Position numbers and translations under genes: made by a program. Shown here piece after piece: positions 25,884 through 34,458 of a DNA stretch of 64,000 nucleotides. Source of the DNA: Bacillota bacterium (GTDB lineage: Bacteria > Bacillota > Clostridia > Lachnospirales > Lachnospiraceae); contig JAEZUM010000022.1 of assembly GCA_023421075.1 (NCBI GenBank), forward strand, positions 1 through 64,000, written 5' to 3'. Within the stretch, counting starts at the first letter, position 1; every line of letters starts with the position of its first letter. The notes below the pieces were generated by a model. The model did not search any database and was not told the origin of the DNA. It saw only the letters and a program-made list of their open reading frames with translations.

Positions 25884-27398
25884 CTATATATTATGATATT
25901 TTTCTTTTAACAGAGTCCGATTAATCTTACCATTCGAGGTAAGCGGCATCTGAGGAAGGCTCTCCATAATATTCGGTATCATATACCTGGGTAGCTTTTC
26001 CTTTAGATATACAGCTAACTGAGCCTTCTGAAGCTCACCTACATAATACAGAATAATCTTCTTCTTTATCGGATCGAAGATGGCACAGGCACTTTTCATT
26101 CCGTCCATCATATTTGCTGCACTTTCAATCTCTCCCAACTCAATTCGGTGTCCCATATGCTTAATCTGATTATCCTTGCGTGAGACAAACAAAAGTTCAC
26201 CACGCTCGTTATATTTACCAATATCGCCGGTTCGATAGATCAGCTCCGGATAGACGTTATTCAAAGGATTCTGAACAAATACCTCCTTCGTCTTATCGAA
26301 ATTATTATAGTAACCGAGGGTTAAGCCTGTCCCACGGATGCAGATCTCTCCCTCAGCTCCTGTCTCGGGTACTCGGTTATTCTCATCCAAAAGAATAATT
26401 TCTTTATTTTTAAAGGCTTTACCGATGGGAATCATCTCTTCGGGAGCAAATTCTCTATCTACCTCGTAATAGCAGGACATTCCGGTTGCCTCCGTAGGTC
26501 CGTACAGATTGATAAAACGTGCCTTCGGCAAGTGCTCCCTCCAGATATTGTATTGTTTAATCGGAAAGACCTCGCTTCCAAAGGCTATCGTATGAAAATA
26601 TCTCGGTATCTGCTTCTGTAGTGCCCCAAAAGCTGAGAGCATGGTCAGTGCGGACACAACCCAACATACGGTATTAATCTTATGTTGATTCAGAAATTCC
26701 ACAAGCTGTAATGGGAAGGAGAATAAATTCTTGGGAATGATGTACGCAGTTGCTCCATATTTCAAAGTCGGATACAGCTCTTTCAGACAGGCATCGACAT
26801 AGAGGGGAACCTGAATTCCGAATACGGTATCCTGATTAACTTTCAATATTTCGGATAATGTATCTACATAATCGATAACAGAACGGTGGCAGGCTACTAC
26901 CCCCTTCGGCACTCCCGTAGAGCCCGAGGTGAAAACAATGTAGATTGGATCCGTGTCTAATTGACCATCACGAAGCTTGTCTAACAGCTCCTTCTCCCAA
27001 GCATATTGAATCATCTCGTCATAGAGCAGCACCTCACCGTCAAAGGGCAGATCGGACAGAAGCTTACCGGTCTCGTGATCGCAGATCACCGCTCTTGGCT
27101 TCAGATTCTCAAAAATCAATTCAATTCGATGCCTCGGCATCTCTTCATCGATTGGTACATAAAAATTACCGGAATAAATCACACCATAGAATGTAATGAT
27201 CTCTCTCGGATGCTTTCCCATGAATACGACGATCGGTTCTTTGCGATATCCCTTACTTCCCAGACAGGTTCCGATTGATCTTGAATAATCATAAACCTGT
27301 CGAAAGGAATAACCCATTTCTTCATTTGCATAGGCGATCTTATCCGGAACCTTGTCTACAATCTGTTCCAGATATTCCATTACATTTCTCTGCATCAT
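25884..27398 (-). CDS. Stand-alone amino acid adenylation protein (DltA-like)
   Basis: 504 residues from the ATG at 27398, which has TGGAG before it; the frame extends to 27443. It carries the adenylation core motifs: FTSGSTGVPKG (A3, about 156-166), NLYGPTEAT (A5, about 297-305), YRTGD (A7), HRIELGEIE (A8) and SNGKINR with the catalytic Lys491 (A10). It activates a carboxylic or amino acid with ATP and loads it on the carrier protein encoded next. The FCGE segment that holds the D-alanine-binding Cys in Bacillus DltA appears here as FGSE (273-276), so the substrate may not be D-alanine. That comparison is from memory. Confidence 0.85.
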   Translation of the reverse strand: MMQRNVMEYLEQIVDKVPDKIAYANEEMGYSFRQVYDYSRSIGTCLGSKGYRKEPIVVFMGKHPREIITFYGVIYSGNFYVPIDEEMPRHRIELIFENLKPRAVICDHETGKLLSDLPFDGEVLLYDEMIQYAWEKELLDKLRDGQLDTDPIYIVFTSGSTGVPKGVVACHRSVIDYVDTLSEILKVNQDTVFGIQVPLYVDACLKELYPTLKYGATAYIIPKNLFSFPLQLVEFLNQHKINTVCWVVSALTMLSAFGALQKQIPRYFHTIAFGSEVFPIKQYNIWREHLPKARFINLYGPTEATGMSCYYEVDREFAPEEMIPIGKAFKNKEIILLDENNRVPETGAEGEICIRGTGLTLGYYNNFDKTKEVFVQNPLNNVYPELIYRTGDIGKYNERGELLFVSRKDNQIKHMGHRIELGEIESAANMMDGMKSACAIFDPIKKKIILYYVGELQKAQLAVYLKEKLPRYMIPNIMESLPQMPLTSNGKINRTLLKEKYHNI

Positions 27399-27476
27399 TT
27401 TGCTCCATTCAGCCATAACCCGCGAATTTGGGCGGCAGCACAAATTTGCCGATTGAAAAATCTTTAATTTTTCATT

Positions 27477-28232
27477 CTACGTAGCCTTTCTTAATGTACT
27501 ATAATCCTTTCTTTGCGATGTAATCAGAAAATTATATTCAAATTTCAACTTTGCTTCGCTAAGAATGACGGATCGCATGGCCAATACCTCCATCGCGTCA
27601 ATAAAGCCCGGCCCGATGTCAAAGTCTCTCTTGATTAAGGAGAGCTCGGTACATCCCAGAATAATTACCTCTGCGCCATCTTTTCTTAATTGACCGGATA
27701 CCCGTTCAAACTTTTGATATTCCACCGGCTCGTTCGCTTTGATGTTCTTATAGATAATATCGGATACGGCCTGTTGACTCTCTGAATTCGGCAGCACAGA
27801 GGAGATACCGTATTCCTGCAGCTCCTGTTGAAATATCTGACTATGAATGGTCCCTTCTGTAGCCATGATCCCGGCACAGTTAATTCCCTGTGTTTTCAGA
27901 TATAAAGCCGTCTCCTTTATCGCATGGATGACCGGCACCTTAATGCTTTGGGATAAGGTCTCATGAAAATAATGAGCAGTGATACAAGGAATAGCGATAA
28001 AATCCGCTCCCAGACGCACCAGCTTTCTCCCCATATCCACCATCGGATATACCGGATTCTCTGTACTTTTCTTTAGGATATAATCCGTTCGATCCGGAAT
28101 GGAAGGTTTACTGAAAATCAACATCTCAATGTGTTCCTGATCAATTTCTGCATCTGTCATTTTGATAATAAGCTCATAGAAATAAGCAGTTGCTATTGGC
28201 CCTAAGCCACCTATCACACCCAATCGCTTCAT
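27477..28232 (-). CDS. Aspartate/glutamate racemase family protein
   Basis: 251 residues of the PLP-independent racemase fold. Start at MKRLGVIGGLGPIAT (28232), preceded by AAGGGGATTC; the frame runs to 28295. The two catalytic cysteines are present: Cys83 in IPCITAH and Cys194 in LGCTELSL. The first motif has Ile where most members have Asn (PCNTAH). It presumably makes a D-amino acid. It lies between the transglutaminase-like gene and the adenylation gene, 78 bases before the latter, so a role in supplying the activated amino acid is a reasonable inference. Confidence 0.85.
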   Translation of the reverse strand: MKRLGVIGGLGPIATAYFYELIIKMTDAEIDQEHIEMLIFSKPSIPDRTDYILKKSTENPVYPMVDMGRKLVRLGADFIAIPCITAHYFHETLSQSIKVPVIHAIKETALYLKTQGINCAGIMATEGTIHSQIFQQELQEYGISSVLPNSESQQAVSDIIYKNIKANEPVEYQKFERVSGQLRKDGAEVIILGCTELSLIKRDFDIGPGFIDAMEVLAMRSVILSEAKLKFEYNFLITSQRKDYSTLRKAT

Positions 28233-28326
28233 ATGAATCCCCTTTTCACAGAAATCGGGAATAATCTTAAGATTTCCAGAGCATGAAGTCCCCAATCCTC
28301 ACGCAGCGGGGAGCCTCTTACGCTCC

Positions 28327-29967
28327 CTACTCTTCGGGTGTTGCCGGATATAGTGATTTATCAAAATTATAGTAATTGTTTCCTCTTTTATTCGTATATT
28401 CCTCGACTTCACGATCGGTAAGCATAAAGGATTCCATATGGTCTTTGTTCGGACAGGAATCAAAATGATACCAACCGTCTCCGCAATTAATCAGGTTCCA
28501 ATAATGTCTGGTTCTTCCTCCAACTCTTGTAACCTCCATATTGTCAATCCCTGCTCTGGATAACATTGCTTGTGCTACCGCAAAATAGGTAAAACAGTCA
28601 CCGTTCGCATTTGTCATACCACGATAAGCCTCTGCAAGCCAATCCGATTTATCGGAATCACCGCTATAGCTTATGCTCCTCTTAATCCAACGATAGATTT
28701 CGTAAGCAACCTCACGATTGGTCATGTTCTCCTTCGTAATTTTAGCCAAAGCCTCATCACAAAGCTCATTGACCATCTCCTCAGTTACCATGAATTTCTT
28801 TACGATTACATTAATTGTCTTGACTACCCTGTTCCCGGCGGTGTCCTTCGCTGTATACGTAACGGAATAGGTGCCCTCCTTCTTCAGATTCACATTGCTG
28901 TTATCCACAGAGAAGTCCAGCTCCTTATCCTTGTTGTCTCTCACACTAACGCCACGCTTATAGGAAATGGATTCTCCCAGGTAAACAGTTTTATCCGAGA
29001 CCCCCAGAATTTCCGGTGCCTCTGTATCCTTTACAACGGTCATTGTAACCGGAAGCTCTGATGTATTACCTGAACTATCCTTTAACATTAGGATCAATTT
29101 CTGTTCTCCAAGACGGTTGAAATCCGGTTCCTCCTTGTAGGCTACTGTAACATCACTTACATCATCGATAGCCTGAATAAAGGACTTCGCTTCAACCTCC
29201 TCACCGACCCAGGCCTCTAAATCATTTACCGTCGCCTTGGGAGGAGATGTATCTACCACTTTGATATAAGCGGTAACCGGTCTTCCATCTACGATAAGCT
29301 CAATCTGATGAGTCGTTGGTTTACTGATATCAAGTAAGCTGATCTCGGTTACAAATGAGGCGTTATAAAGATCTCCATTGATAAAATCAGCCTCGGTAAT
29401 ATTCAGCACAGAGCCTGCTTCAATCGTAATAGTACTTTTCATATCAAGTACTGTAAGCATTGCTTTCTTCTGTACAATATTCTTTCCACTATCTTCAAGT
29501 ATAATCGTTACCTCCTGATCTCCCGGTACCATGGTATCCGGGATCTCTTGAAAGGATACCTTAACCTGAGTAGCATCCGACAAGGAAGTAACAAAGGTGT
29601 TTGGATCAGGTACCTCCCCACGTAGAGCAATCCGGTCCTCTACGATGGCGGTAGGAGCAATGGTATCTACAATCTCGAGCGTGGAGGTGTGAACTCGGTC
29701 TCCCACCTGAATTTTAATCTCATACATCCCCGGAATACTTGTATTTAAAGCCTTTATATCGGTAAGGAAGCTACCATTCTTCTTATGATCCAGCAGGAAC
29801 TTCTCTACCTCTACTGTTTGCTCACCAGCTTCTACGGTGACTGCTCCGGCAACCACCGGACGAAGTTGAAAATATGCTAATCCTCCTACAATCAGTAGCA
29901 CCTCAACGCTGATAAGCAGAACGATAACTTGTTTAGTCCGACCCTTACGCCTCTTATGCCTTTTCAT
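28327..29967 (-). CDS. Membrane-anchored Ig-like/transglutaminase-like protein
   Basis: 546 residues. A basic N-terminus (KRHKRRKGRTK) and one membrane segment (about 14-34) place the rest outside. Residues about 40-400 hold several Ig-like or cadherin-like repeats (TIAPTAIVED, TSPPKATVND, DTEAPEILGVSD, with DxxGN loops). The C-terminal domain is a transglutaminase-like fold with an intact triad: Cys458 (NGDCFTYF), His488 (RTRHYWNLI) and Asp503 (HFDSCP). Such proteins act as proteases or cross-linkers on the cell surface. It is the first gene of the surface operon, behind a good promoter, and overlaps no neighbour. Confidence 0.85.
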   Translation of the reverse strand: MKRHKRRKGRTKQVIVLLISVEVLLIVGGLAYFQLRPVVAGAVTVEAGEQTVEVEKFLLDHKKNGSFLTDIKALNTSIPGMYEIKIQVGDRVHTSTLEIVDTIAPTAIVEDRIALRGEVPDPNTFVTSLSDATQVKVSFQEIPDTMVPGDQEVTIILEDSGKNIVQKKAMLTVLDMKSTITIEAGSVLNITEADFINGDLYNASFVTEISLLDISKPTTHQIELIVDGRPVTAYIKVVDTSPPKATVNDLEAWVGEEVEAKSFIQAIDDVSDVTVAYKEEPDFNRLGEQKLILMLKDSSGNTSELPVTMTVVKDTEAPEILGVSDKTVYLGESISYKRGVSVRDNKDKELDFSVDNSNVNLKKEGTYSVTYTAKDTAGNRVVKTINVIVKKFMVTEEMVNELCDEALAKITKENMTNREVAYEIYRWIKRSISYSGDSDKSDWLAEAYRGMTNANGDCFTYFAVAQAMLSRAGIDNMEVTRVGGRTRHYWNLINCGDGWYHFDSCPNKDHMESFMLTDREVEEYTNKRGNNYYNFDKSLYPATPEE

Positions 29968-30042
29968 TCCATCCTCCTAGCTGCACCGTTGCTCTTCAAC
30001 ACGATATTATTACCCATATTTTTCCATCTGACGTTTATGTAT

Positions 30043-30071
30043 ATCATAATCTCAAACATACCAAATGTCAA
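30043..30071 (-). promoter_or_regulatory. Promoter of the surface operon
   Basis: On the minus strand TTGACA (30066-30071), 17 bases, TATGAT (30043-30048), 75 bases ahead of the transglutaminase-like gene. No other convincing promoter or terminator was seen inside the operon down to 22871. Confidence 0.75.
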
Positions 30072-30157
30072 GTTTTGGAAATCCAAATCATGGTGCATGG
30101 TTTATTCCAGTATAGTATTGTCTTAGTTACCGGAATTTACACAAGAGGAATCAATTT

Positions 30158-32707
30158 CTACTTACAGAGAAGCGTCTGCGTTACAATATCAGAATAAATC
30201 TCCATACCATCCGTCTGAGCAATATGAATCACATGCTCCAGCGGATTATCTTCGGAGAGGATTAGGGACAACTGATTACTGCGTTTAAGCAAATGTTCCG
30301 GATGAAATATAACCTCCTTCTGTCCGCTAAAGATTGCTACATAGAAGATATCTGCTTCTACCAGATCCTGAAAGAAATGACTGCCATAGGATAATTCCGG
30401 TTCAAAGCCTTCGTCTTTGGAAGCCACCTCACAAATCACCGTCATATTACAAAGCTCTGTAAAATGAACCGGTACCCCAAGGGATGGAGTTGTAGTTCCC
30501 CATCTCCCCGGGCCGATCAGCATTACCTTCTTTCCTTTTAGAGCATTGTTTATTCTTCCAACGGTTCTGGCAACGGAGTATTTCTCATTCTCACTCAGTT
30601 TAAGATATGCAGACGGTGGGATATATACGATATAATCAATCGGAAGATGAATATTTCCTCCCATAAAATTTCCCTTTGTCAAAAGGAGGCACTCCTGCTC
30701 TTCTATCTTCTTCGGTATGGCAACCGCCTTCCCCAACCCCTTTGTCTGAAGCGGTCTGCATTGTAGCAGGTTTAAATGAAATTTTCCGTCCGGACTAAAA
30801 TTCGCAGTAAATTCGATATCAACTGGGTAATCATAGATTCTCTGCAGTAATGCCAGAAGCTCCTTCATCAAGGAAGGAAATGCAGTTGTTTTGAGTAAAC
30901 CGTTAAAATTCAAAAGATATGGTGTTATTGCATTATATTTCCCAAGTTCCCTAAGACGGTCCTGCGTCTCATAATCAATCCCTGCAAAGAGCTCCTTCTT
31001 CACCTTAATGTCTTTTGCGATTATTTCTTCCAGGGGCTTTGCCATATGCTTATTTTCCTGCAGGGATAATACATCCACGTAGTGTTGCGAGAATTTCTTA
31101 CTATCCTGATAATCAATTAAGGGAAGGCGCATAGGATTATCCAGGCTGACGATCCGTACATAGTCCCCCTCGGTTCGATCAACTGCTCTGGTTCCAAGCC
31201 CGAATACCAGACGTAGCATACCGGCACTACCGTCAACGCTCTTATCCCAGACATAAAGATTCGAGGAATTCCCGACTCCGGCAATATGAGGAAAGAAATT
31301 ATCCTCATAATAATCACCGGAAACTCTCTGAATCAGGATCGCCATCTGTTCGTCTTTCATTGATAATCCCCGATTCATACGATACTCCAGGGCATCCTGG
31401 TTCATAGTACTGGCATATACCATACGGACTGCCTGCACAAATGCCTCATATCTTTCCTGTGGAGTTCCCTGATTTACACAGAAAACGCTCTCATATTTTC
31501 CCGCAAAGGCATTCCCGAAATTGTCCTCTAACAGAGAGCTGGACCTTACTATGATGGGAGACTGTCCAAAGTACTCCAACATACGCACGAATTGTTCCTG
31601 AATGTTCTCCGGAAATTTACCGCTTAGAAGCTTTTCCTTGAGCTCCGGAGCATATTTAAAATACCCTTCCTCGGTCTTCTGCAGTGTACGAAGCTTCCAC
31701 CAACCATTCTGTACAATATACGTATAGAAGATATCCGACCCAAGATAAAAGGAATCATGAGGCTCCAGATACGGCATAAACTGCTCTGCTGCCTCAGTAC
31801 TGATAATTTTTCTGGCAAGCAGCATACCTACACTCTTACCGCCGATAAATCCGGTTCCGATCTCCCTCGATGCAATCTCCAGAATATCACTCAGGGTAAA
31901 ATACCGGTTACAGAGCTCCAGCATCTTCGATTCATTTCCGATTAACAGTGTCATAAGAGTGCTTTTTAACTTCTGCTGATCCTCGGCCGTCTTATTCAGA
32001 CTGGCACGAGCACTGCGGAACACGACATTCCAGTAATCCTGCCGGTCATCTCCTCGATGTATACTGGAGAATAACTCGGCAGCTTGCGCACTGGCCGTAA
32101 TGCAAGTCGCCTCCTCATTCTGAATCAGATGCGGGAAGAACATCGTCGGAGAATATCTTTGCCACACCTTTAAGGGGTGGATATATAGCTTGTTATTAAC
32201 ATCATACAAATCCAGCAGCAGCTGGGTTGTCTCTCGAACTCCGGCGATGGTACTAAAGGTATGAGCATTCCGGATAATCGCAAAATAGGCTATGGTATCC
32301 AGCTCATACAGATAGGGGCACGTAACCCGAAAGAAATTACCGATCATAAGATCGGAAAACCAATATTGTAATAAGTCCGTCAGACAGTCAAATACATAGA
32401 AGGCCTGAACTCCCATATCGGTTACCATATTGTGTATCTCTGTCGCAAAGCTTTCAAAGCCCTTCGTAGCATCAATTTCTTGAACGATAATATCCTCTGC
32501 TTCCATAAGCAAAGGAGCATGATTACCGAAACGAACATATATAAGCTTACGATGGTCTGTTCGCGCCTGCTCCACATACGAATTTATCATTTCCTGATAG
32601 CTGCTCAGAGAATTCACCTGCCAAACCACATTATCACCAAGACGAAGATGATCAATAACTTTATCAAAACCTACGATTCCTGTACTCACTTTTTCATAAT
32701 GCTGCAT
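30158..32707 (-). CDS. PEP/pyruvate-binding domain protein with RecA/KaiC-like N-terminus
   Basis: 849 residues from the ATG at 32707, which follows GGGAGG; the open frame to 32812 adds a hydrophobic stretch that is upstream sequence. Residues 1-200 resemble a KaiC/RecA-like domain (VSTGIVGFDKVIDHL, then FYVFDCLTDLLQYW) but lack a Walker A loop. Residues about 295-640 carry the PPDK N-terminal ATP-grasp fold (GFIGGKSVGMLLARKI, PIIVRSSSLLEDNFGNAFAGKYESVF, VFGLGTRAVDRTEGDYVR). There is no phosphohistidine domain like that of PPDK or PEP synthase. The C-terminal half (LIGPGRWGTTTPSLGVPVHFTEL) resembles uncharacterised clostridial proteins. The reaction is unknown. Confidence 0.8.
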   Translation of the reverse strand: MQHYEKVSTGIVGFDKVIDHLRLGDNVVWQVNSLSSYQEMINSYVEQARTDHRKLIYVRFGNHAPLLMEAEDIIVQEIDATKGFESFATEIHNMVTDMGVQAFYVFDCLTDLLQYWFSDLMIGNFFRVTCPYLYELDTIAYFAIIRNAHTFSTIAGVRETTQLLLDLYDVNNKLYIHPLKVWQRYSPTMFFPHLIQNEEATCITASAQAAELFSSIHRGDDRQDYWNVVFRSARASLNKTAEDQQKLKSTLMTLLIGNESKMLELCNRYFTLSDILEIASREIGTGFIGGKSVGMLLARKIISTEAAEQFMPYLEPHDSFYLGSDIFYTYIVQNGWWKLRTLQKTEEGYFKYAPELKEKLLSGKFPENIQEQFVRMLEYFGQSPIIVRSSSLLEDNFGNAFAGKYESVFCVNQGTPQERYEAFVQAVRMVYASTMNQDALEYRMNRGLSMKDEQMAILIQRVSGDYYEDNFFPHIAGVGNSSNLYVWDKSVDGSAGMLRLVFGLGTRAVDRTEGDYVRIVSLDNPMRLPLIDYQDSKKFSQHYVDVLSLQENKHMAKPLEEIIAKDIKVKKELFAGIDYETQDRLRELGKYNAITPYLLNFNGLLKTTAFPSLMKELLALLQRIYDYPVDIEFTANFSPDGKFHLNLLQCRPLQTKGLGKAVAIPKKIEEQECLLLTKGNFMGGNIHLPIDYIVYIPPSAYLKLSENEKYSVARTVGRINNALKGKKVMLIGPGRWGTTTPSLGVPVHFTELCNMTVICEVASKDEGFEPELSYGSHFFQDLVEADIFYVAIFSGQKEVIFHPEHLLKRSNQLSLILSEDNPLEHVIHIAQTDGMEIYSDIVTQTLLCK

Positions 32708-32831
32708 AAGGCACCTCCCGCGTCTGATTCTTATATTTTTGTTATACCAAATTATGGGCAAAAAAGATAGGGTCTGTATAATCAAACATAATGTAACCAA
32801 AAATATACTCAATAGGAAAGGAGTCTCAATT

Positions 32832-33557
32832 ATGACAATCTTACAACAAATATTAAAAGCATCCCTCGTTACCCTCGGAATATATATCGCAACACTGCTT
32901 TTCTCAAGAATGTTAGGTAGAAAACTGGTATCACAGATGACCTTCTTTGATTATATCGTAGGTATCATGATAGGATCTGCTGCTGTCAATGCCACAACCT
33001 TTGAAGACAATCCCCCTCTCTTCGCCTTTGTAATGCTGGTCGGTATTTGCCTTCTCACTTTATTCATCGATACGCTCCACATGAAAAGTATAAAACTGAG
33101 AAAACTCGTGGATTCCGAACCGGTTATCATCATCGAGAAGGGCAAGATTGTAGATCAGAACATGAAGAAAATTCGTCTTACCCTGGATGAATTAAATATG
33201 ATGCTCCGGGAGAACAGCTATTTTAACATTGCTGACGTTGAAAGCGCCATCCTCGAAGCCAACGGCCAGCTTTCGGTTCAACCGAAGGCTGAGAAGCAGC
33301 CTCTGACACCCTCCGATGTCTATTTGACCCCTGCTTATAAAGGGCTGAATCGTGATATCATCATGGACGGTAAGATATTGGAGAACAACTTAGGCTATAT
33401 CGGTAAGAACGAGCAGTGGCTGAAGAAACAGCTGCTCGGCTATGGTGTACACGAAATCAAGGACGTATTTTATGCCGGATTAGATACCTCCGGTAATTTC
33501 TATGTATCCAAGAGACAGAACAAAGAAGAGGTAGCCGGAATGCACGGTATTGAATAA
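32832..33557 (+). CDS. DUF421 (YetF-like) membrane protein
   Basis: 241 residues from the ATG at 32832, preceded by AAAGGAG; the frame opens at 32739. Three membrane segments (about 8-25, 38-55, 62-80) precede a soluble YetF-type domain with SEPVIIIEKGKIVDQNMKKIRLTLDELNMMLREN and a late NLGYIGKNEQWLKKQL. YetF-like proteins are common in spore formers and some affect germination; no reaction is known. It is transcribed divergently from the PEP-binding gene across about 125 bases. It may be followed by read-through into the small gene at 33672. Confidence 0.85.
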   Translation: MTILQQILKASLVTLGIYIATLLFSRMLGRKLVSQMTFFDYIVGIMIGSAAVNATTFEDNPPLFAFVMLVGICLLTLFIDTLHMKSIKLRKLVDSEPVIIIEKGKIVDQNMKKIRLTLDELNMMLRENSYFNIADVESAILEANGQLSVQPKAEKQPLTPSDVYLTPAYKGLNRDIIMDGKILENNLGYIGKNEQWLKKQLLGYGVHEIKDVFYAGLDTSGNFYVSKRQNKEEVAGMHGIE

Positions 33558-33671
33558 TTATTTTACCAGGATTTCCTCTTATTCTTTATTTTACGAAAAA
33601 CAACAGCATTCCACTTATTTCACCATTCTTTTCAGGATGCATATATTAATCTTGGAAAGGAGTTGATACGA

Positions 33672-33887
33672 ATGGGATACTATAATAATTATGACGGTTA
33701 TTGTTGTCGAGATCATCATCATGGCTATTACCGCGATCGATTTGAGGTATATGGACCAAGAGGTCCATATGGACCTAGAGGTCCCTTTGCCCCAGGAGGA
33801 TACGGACCATGCGGTAGAGGACCATGTCGTGATAATCGTCCTTATCCTCAAGGCGGGTTTTTCTTTGGTCATCCCCGAATTTTCTAG
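33672..33887 (+). CDS. Small Gly/Tyr/Arg/Pro-rich protein, possible spore surface protein
   Basis: 71 residues starting at ATG 33672 after GGAAAGGAG; a TTG at 33663 is in frame. The composition is extreme: GYYNNYDGYCCRDHHHGYYRD, then collagen-like GPRGPYGPRGPF and GPCGRGPC. Cys, His and Tyr suggest metal binding or cross-linking, as in spore coat and exosporium proteins. I do not recognise a named family. The good ribosome site and the clear reading frame argue it is real despite its size. The overlapping frame at 33691-33903 is rejected. Confidence 0.65.
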   Translation: MGYYNNYDGYCCRDHHHGYYRDRFEVYGPRGPYGPRGPFAPGGYGPCGRGPCRDNRPYPQGGFFFGHPRIF

Positions 33888-33967
33888 TAAATTCAGCGAT
33901 TAGTTTACTCATCGCAATAAAAGAATTTGAAAATCCCAGAGGGACGTTGTAGATGCGATAAAAAACA

Positions 33968-33996
33968 CTTTACTTCAGCACTATAGAGTGCTAAAA
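33968..33996 (+). promoter_or_regulatory. yerC promoter with a palindrome in its spacer
   Basis: -35 TTTACT (33968-33973), 17 bases, -10 TAAAAT (33991-33996). The spacer holds the palindrome AGCACTATAGAGTGCT (33976-33991), a site where a bound repressor would block polymerase. Confidence 0.65.
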
Positions 33997-34045
33997 TTAT
34001 ACTGTGTGAAAAGCATATCACAACAGGATGAAAGGAGTCCTACCG

Positions 34046-34348
34046 ATGAGCAAAAACATCAGAACAACTGCTGTTGACCATTTATTCGAAGCAATCTTAA
34101 GCTTAAAGGATTCGGAGGAGTGTTATACATTTTTTGAAGACATATGTACCGTAAATGAACTGTTATCCCTATCTCAAAGATTCGAAGTGGCAAGAATGCT
34201 GCGTTGCCATAAAACCTATTTGGAAATCGCAGAAAAAACCGGTGCATCAACAGCAACGATCAGTCGTGTCAATCGGTCTCTTAATTATGGTAATGACGGA
34301 TATGATATGGTATTTGCCAGAATGAAAGATCCATTTTCCGACAAATAA
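34046..34348 (+). CDS. yerC: TrpR-like protein YerC/YecD
   Basis: 100 residues from ATG 34046 after AAAGGAG; the frame opens at 34028. It matches the YerC/YecD family, TrpR-superfamily DNA-binding proteins: helical N-terminus, then CTVNELLSLSQRFEVARML, then the HTH YLEIAEKTGASTATISRVNRSL. TrpR of enteric bacteria senses tryptophan; the ligand for YerC is not established. A palindrome in its own promoter fits autorepression. Its neighbours give no metabolic context. A bidirectional terminator follows. Confidence 0.9.
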   Translation: MSKNIRTTAVDHLFEAILSLKDSEECYTFFEDICTVNELLSLSQRFEVARMLRCHKTYLEIAEKTGASTATISRVNRSLNYGNDGYDMVFARMKDPFSDK

Positions 34349-34398
34349 AAATTATATTCGTAATTGTCATCTGGAAGACATTTTATGAATCATGTACT

Positions 34399-34445
34399 AA
34401 AAAACAGCTTCCCTTAAGTTATACTTAATGGAAGCTGTTATTATA
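34399..34445. terminator. Bidirectional terminator between yerC and the DUF1836 gene
   Basis: The stem AACAGCTTCC/GGAAGCTGTT (34403-34412 and 34430-34439), extended by TTAAGT/ACTTAA, is flanked by an A run on the left and T-rich bases on the right, so it can work on both converging transcripts. Confidence 0.85.
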
Positions 34446-34458
34446 TCAATTTTACTGT

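Noticed and set aside
32708..32812. N-terminal extension of the PEP-binding protein with a hydrophobic segment
   Set aside because: The ATG at 32707 follows GGGAGG and the family begins there; the extension has no ribosome site and overlaps the divergent promoter region.
33691..33903. Overlapping open frame in the second frame of the small Gly-rich gene
   Set aside because: It lacks a ribosome binding site at a good distance and its composition is that of an out-of-frame reading; the frame starting at 33672 is better supported.
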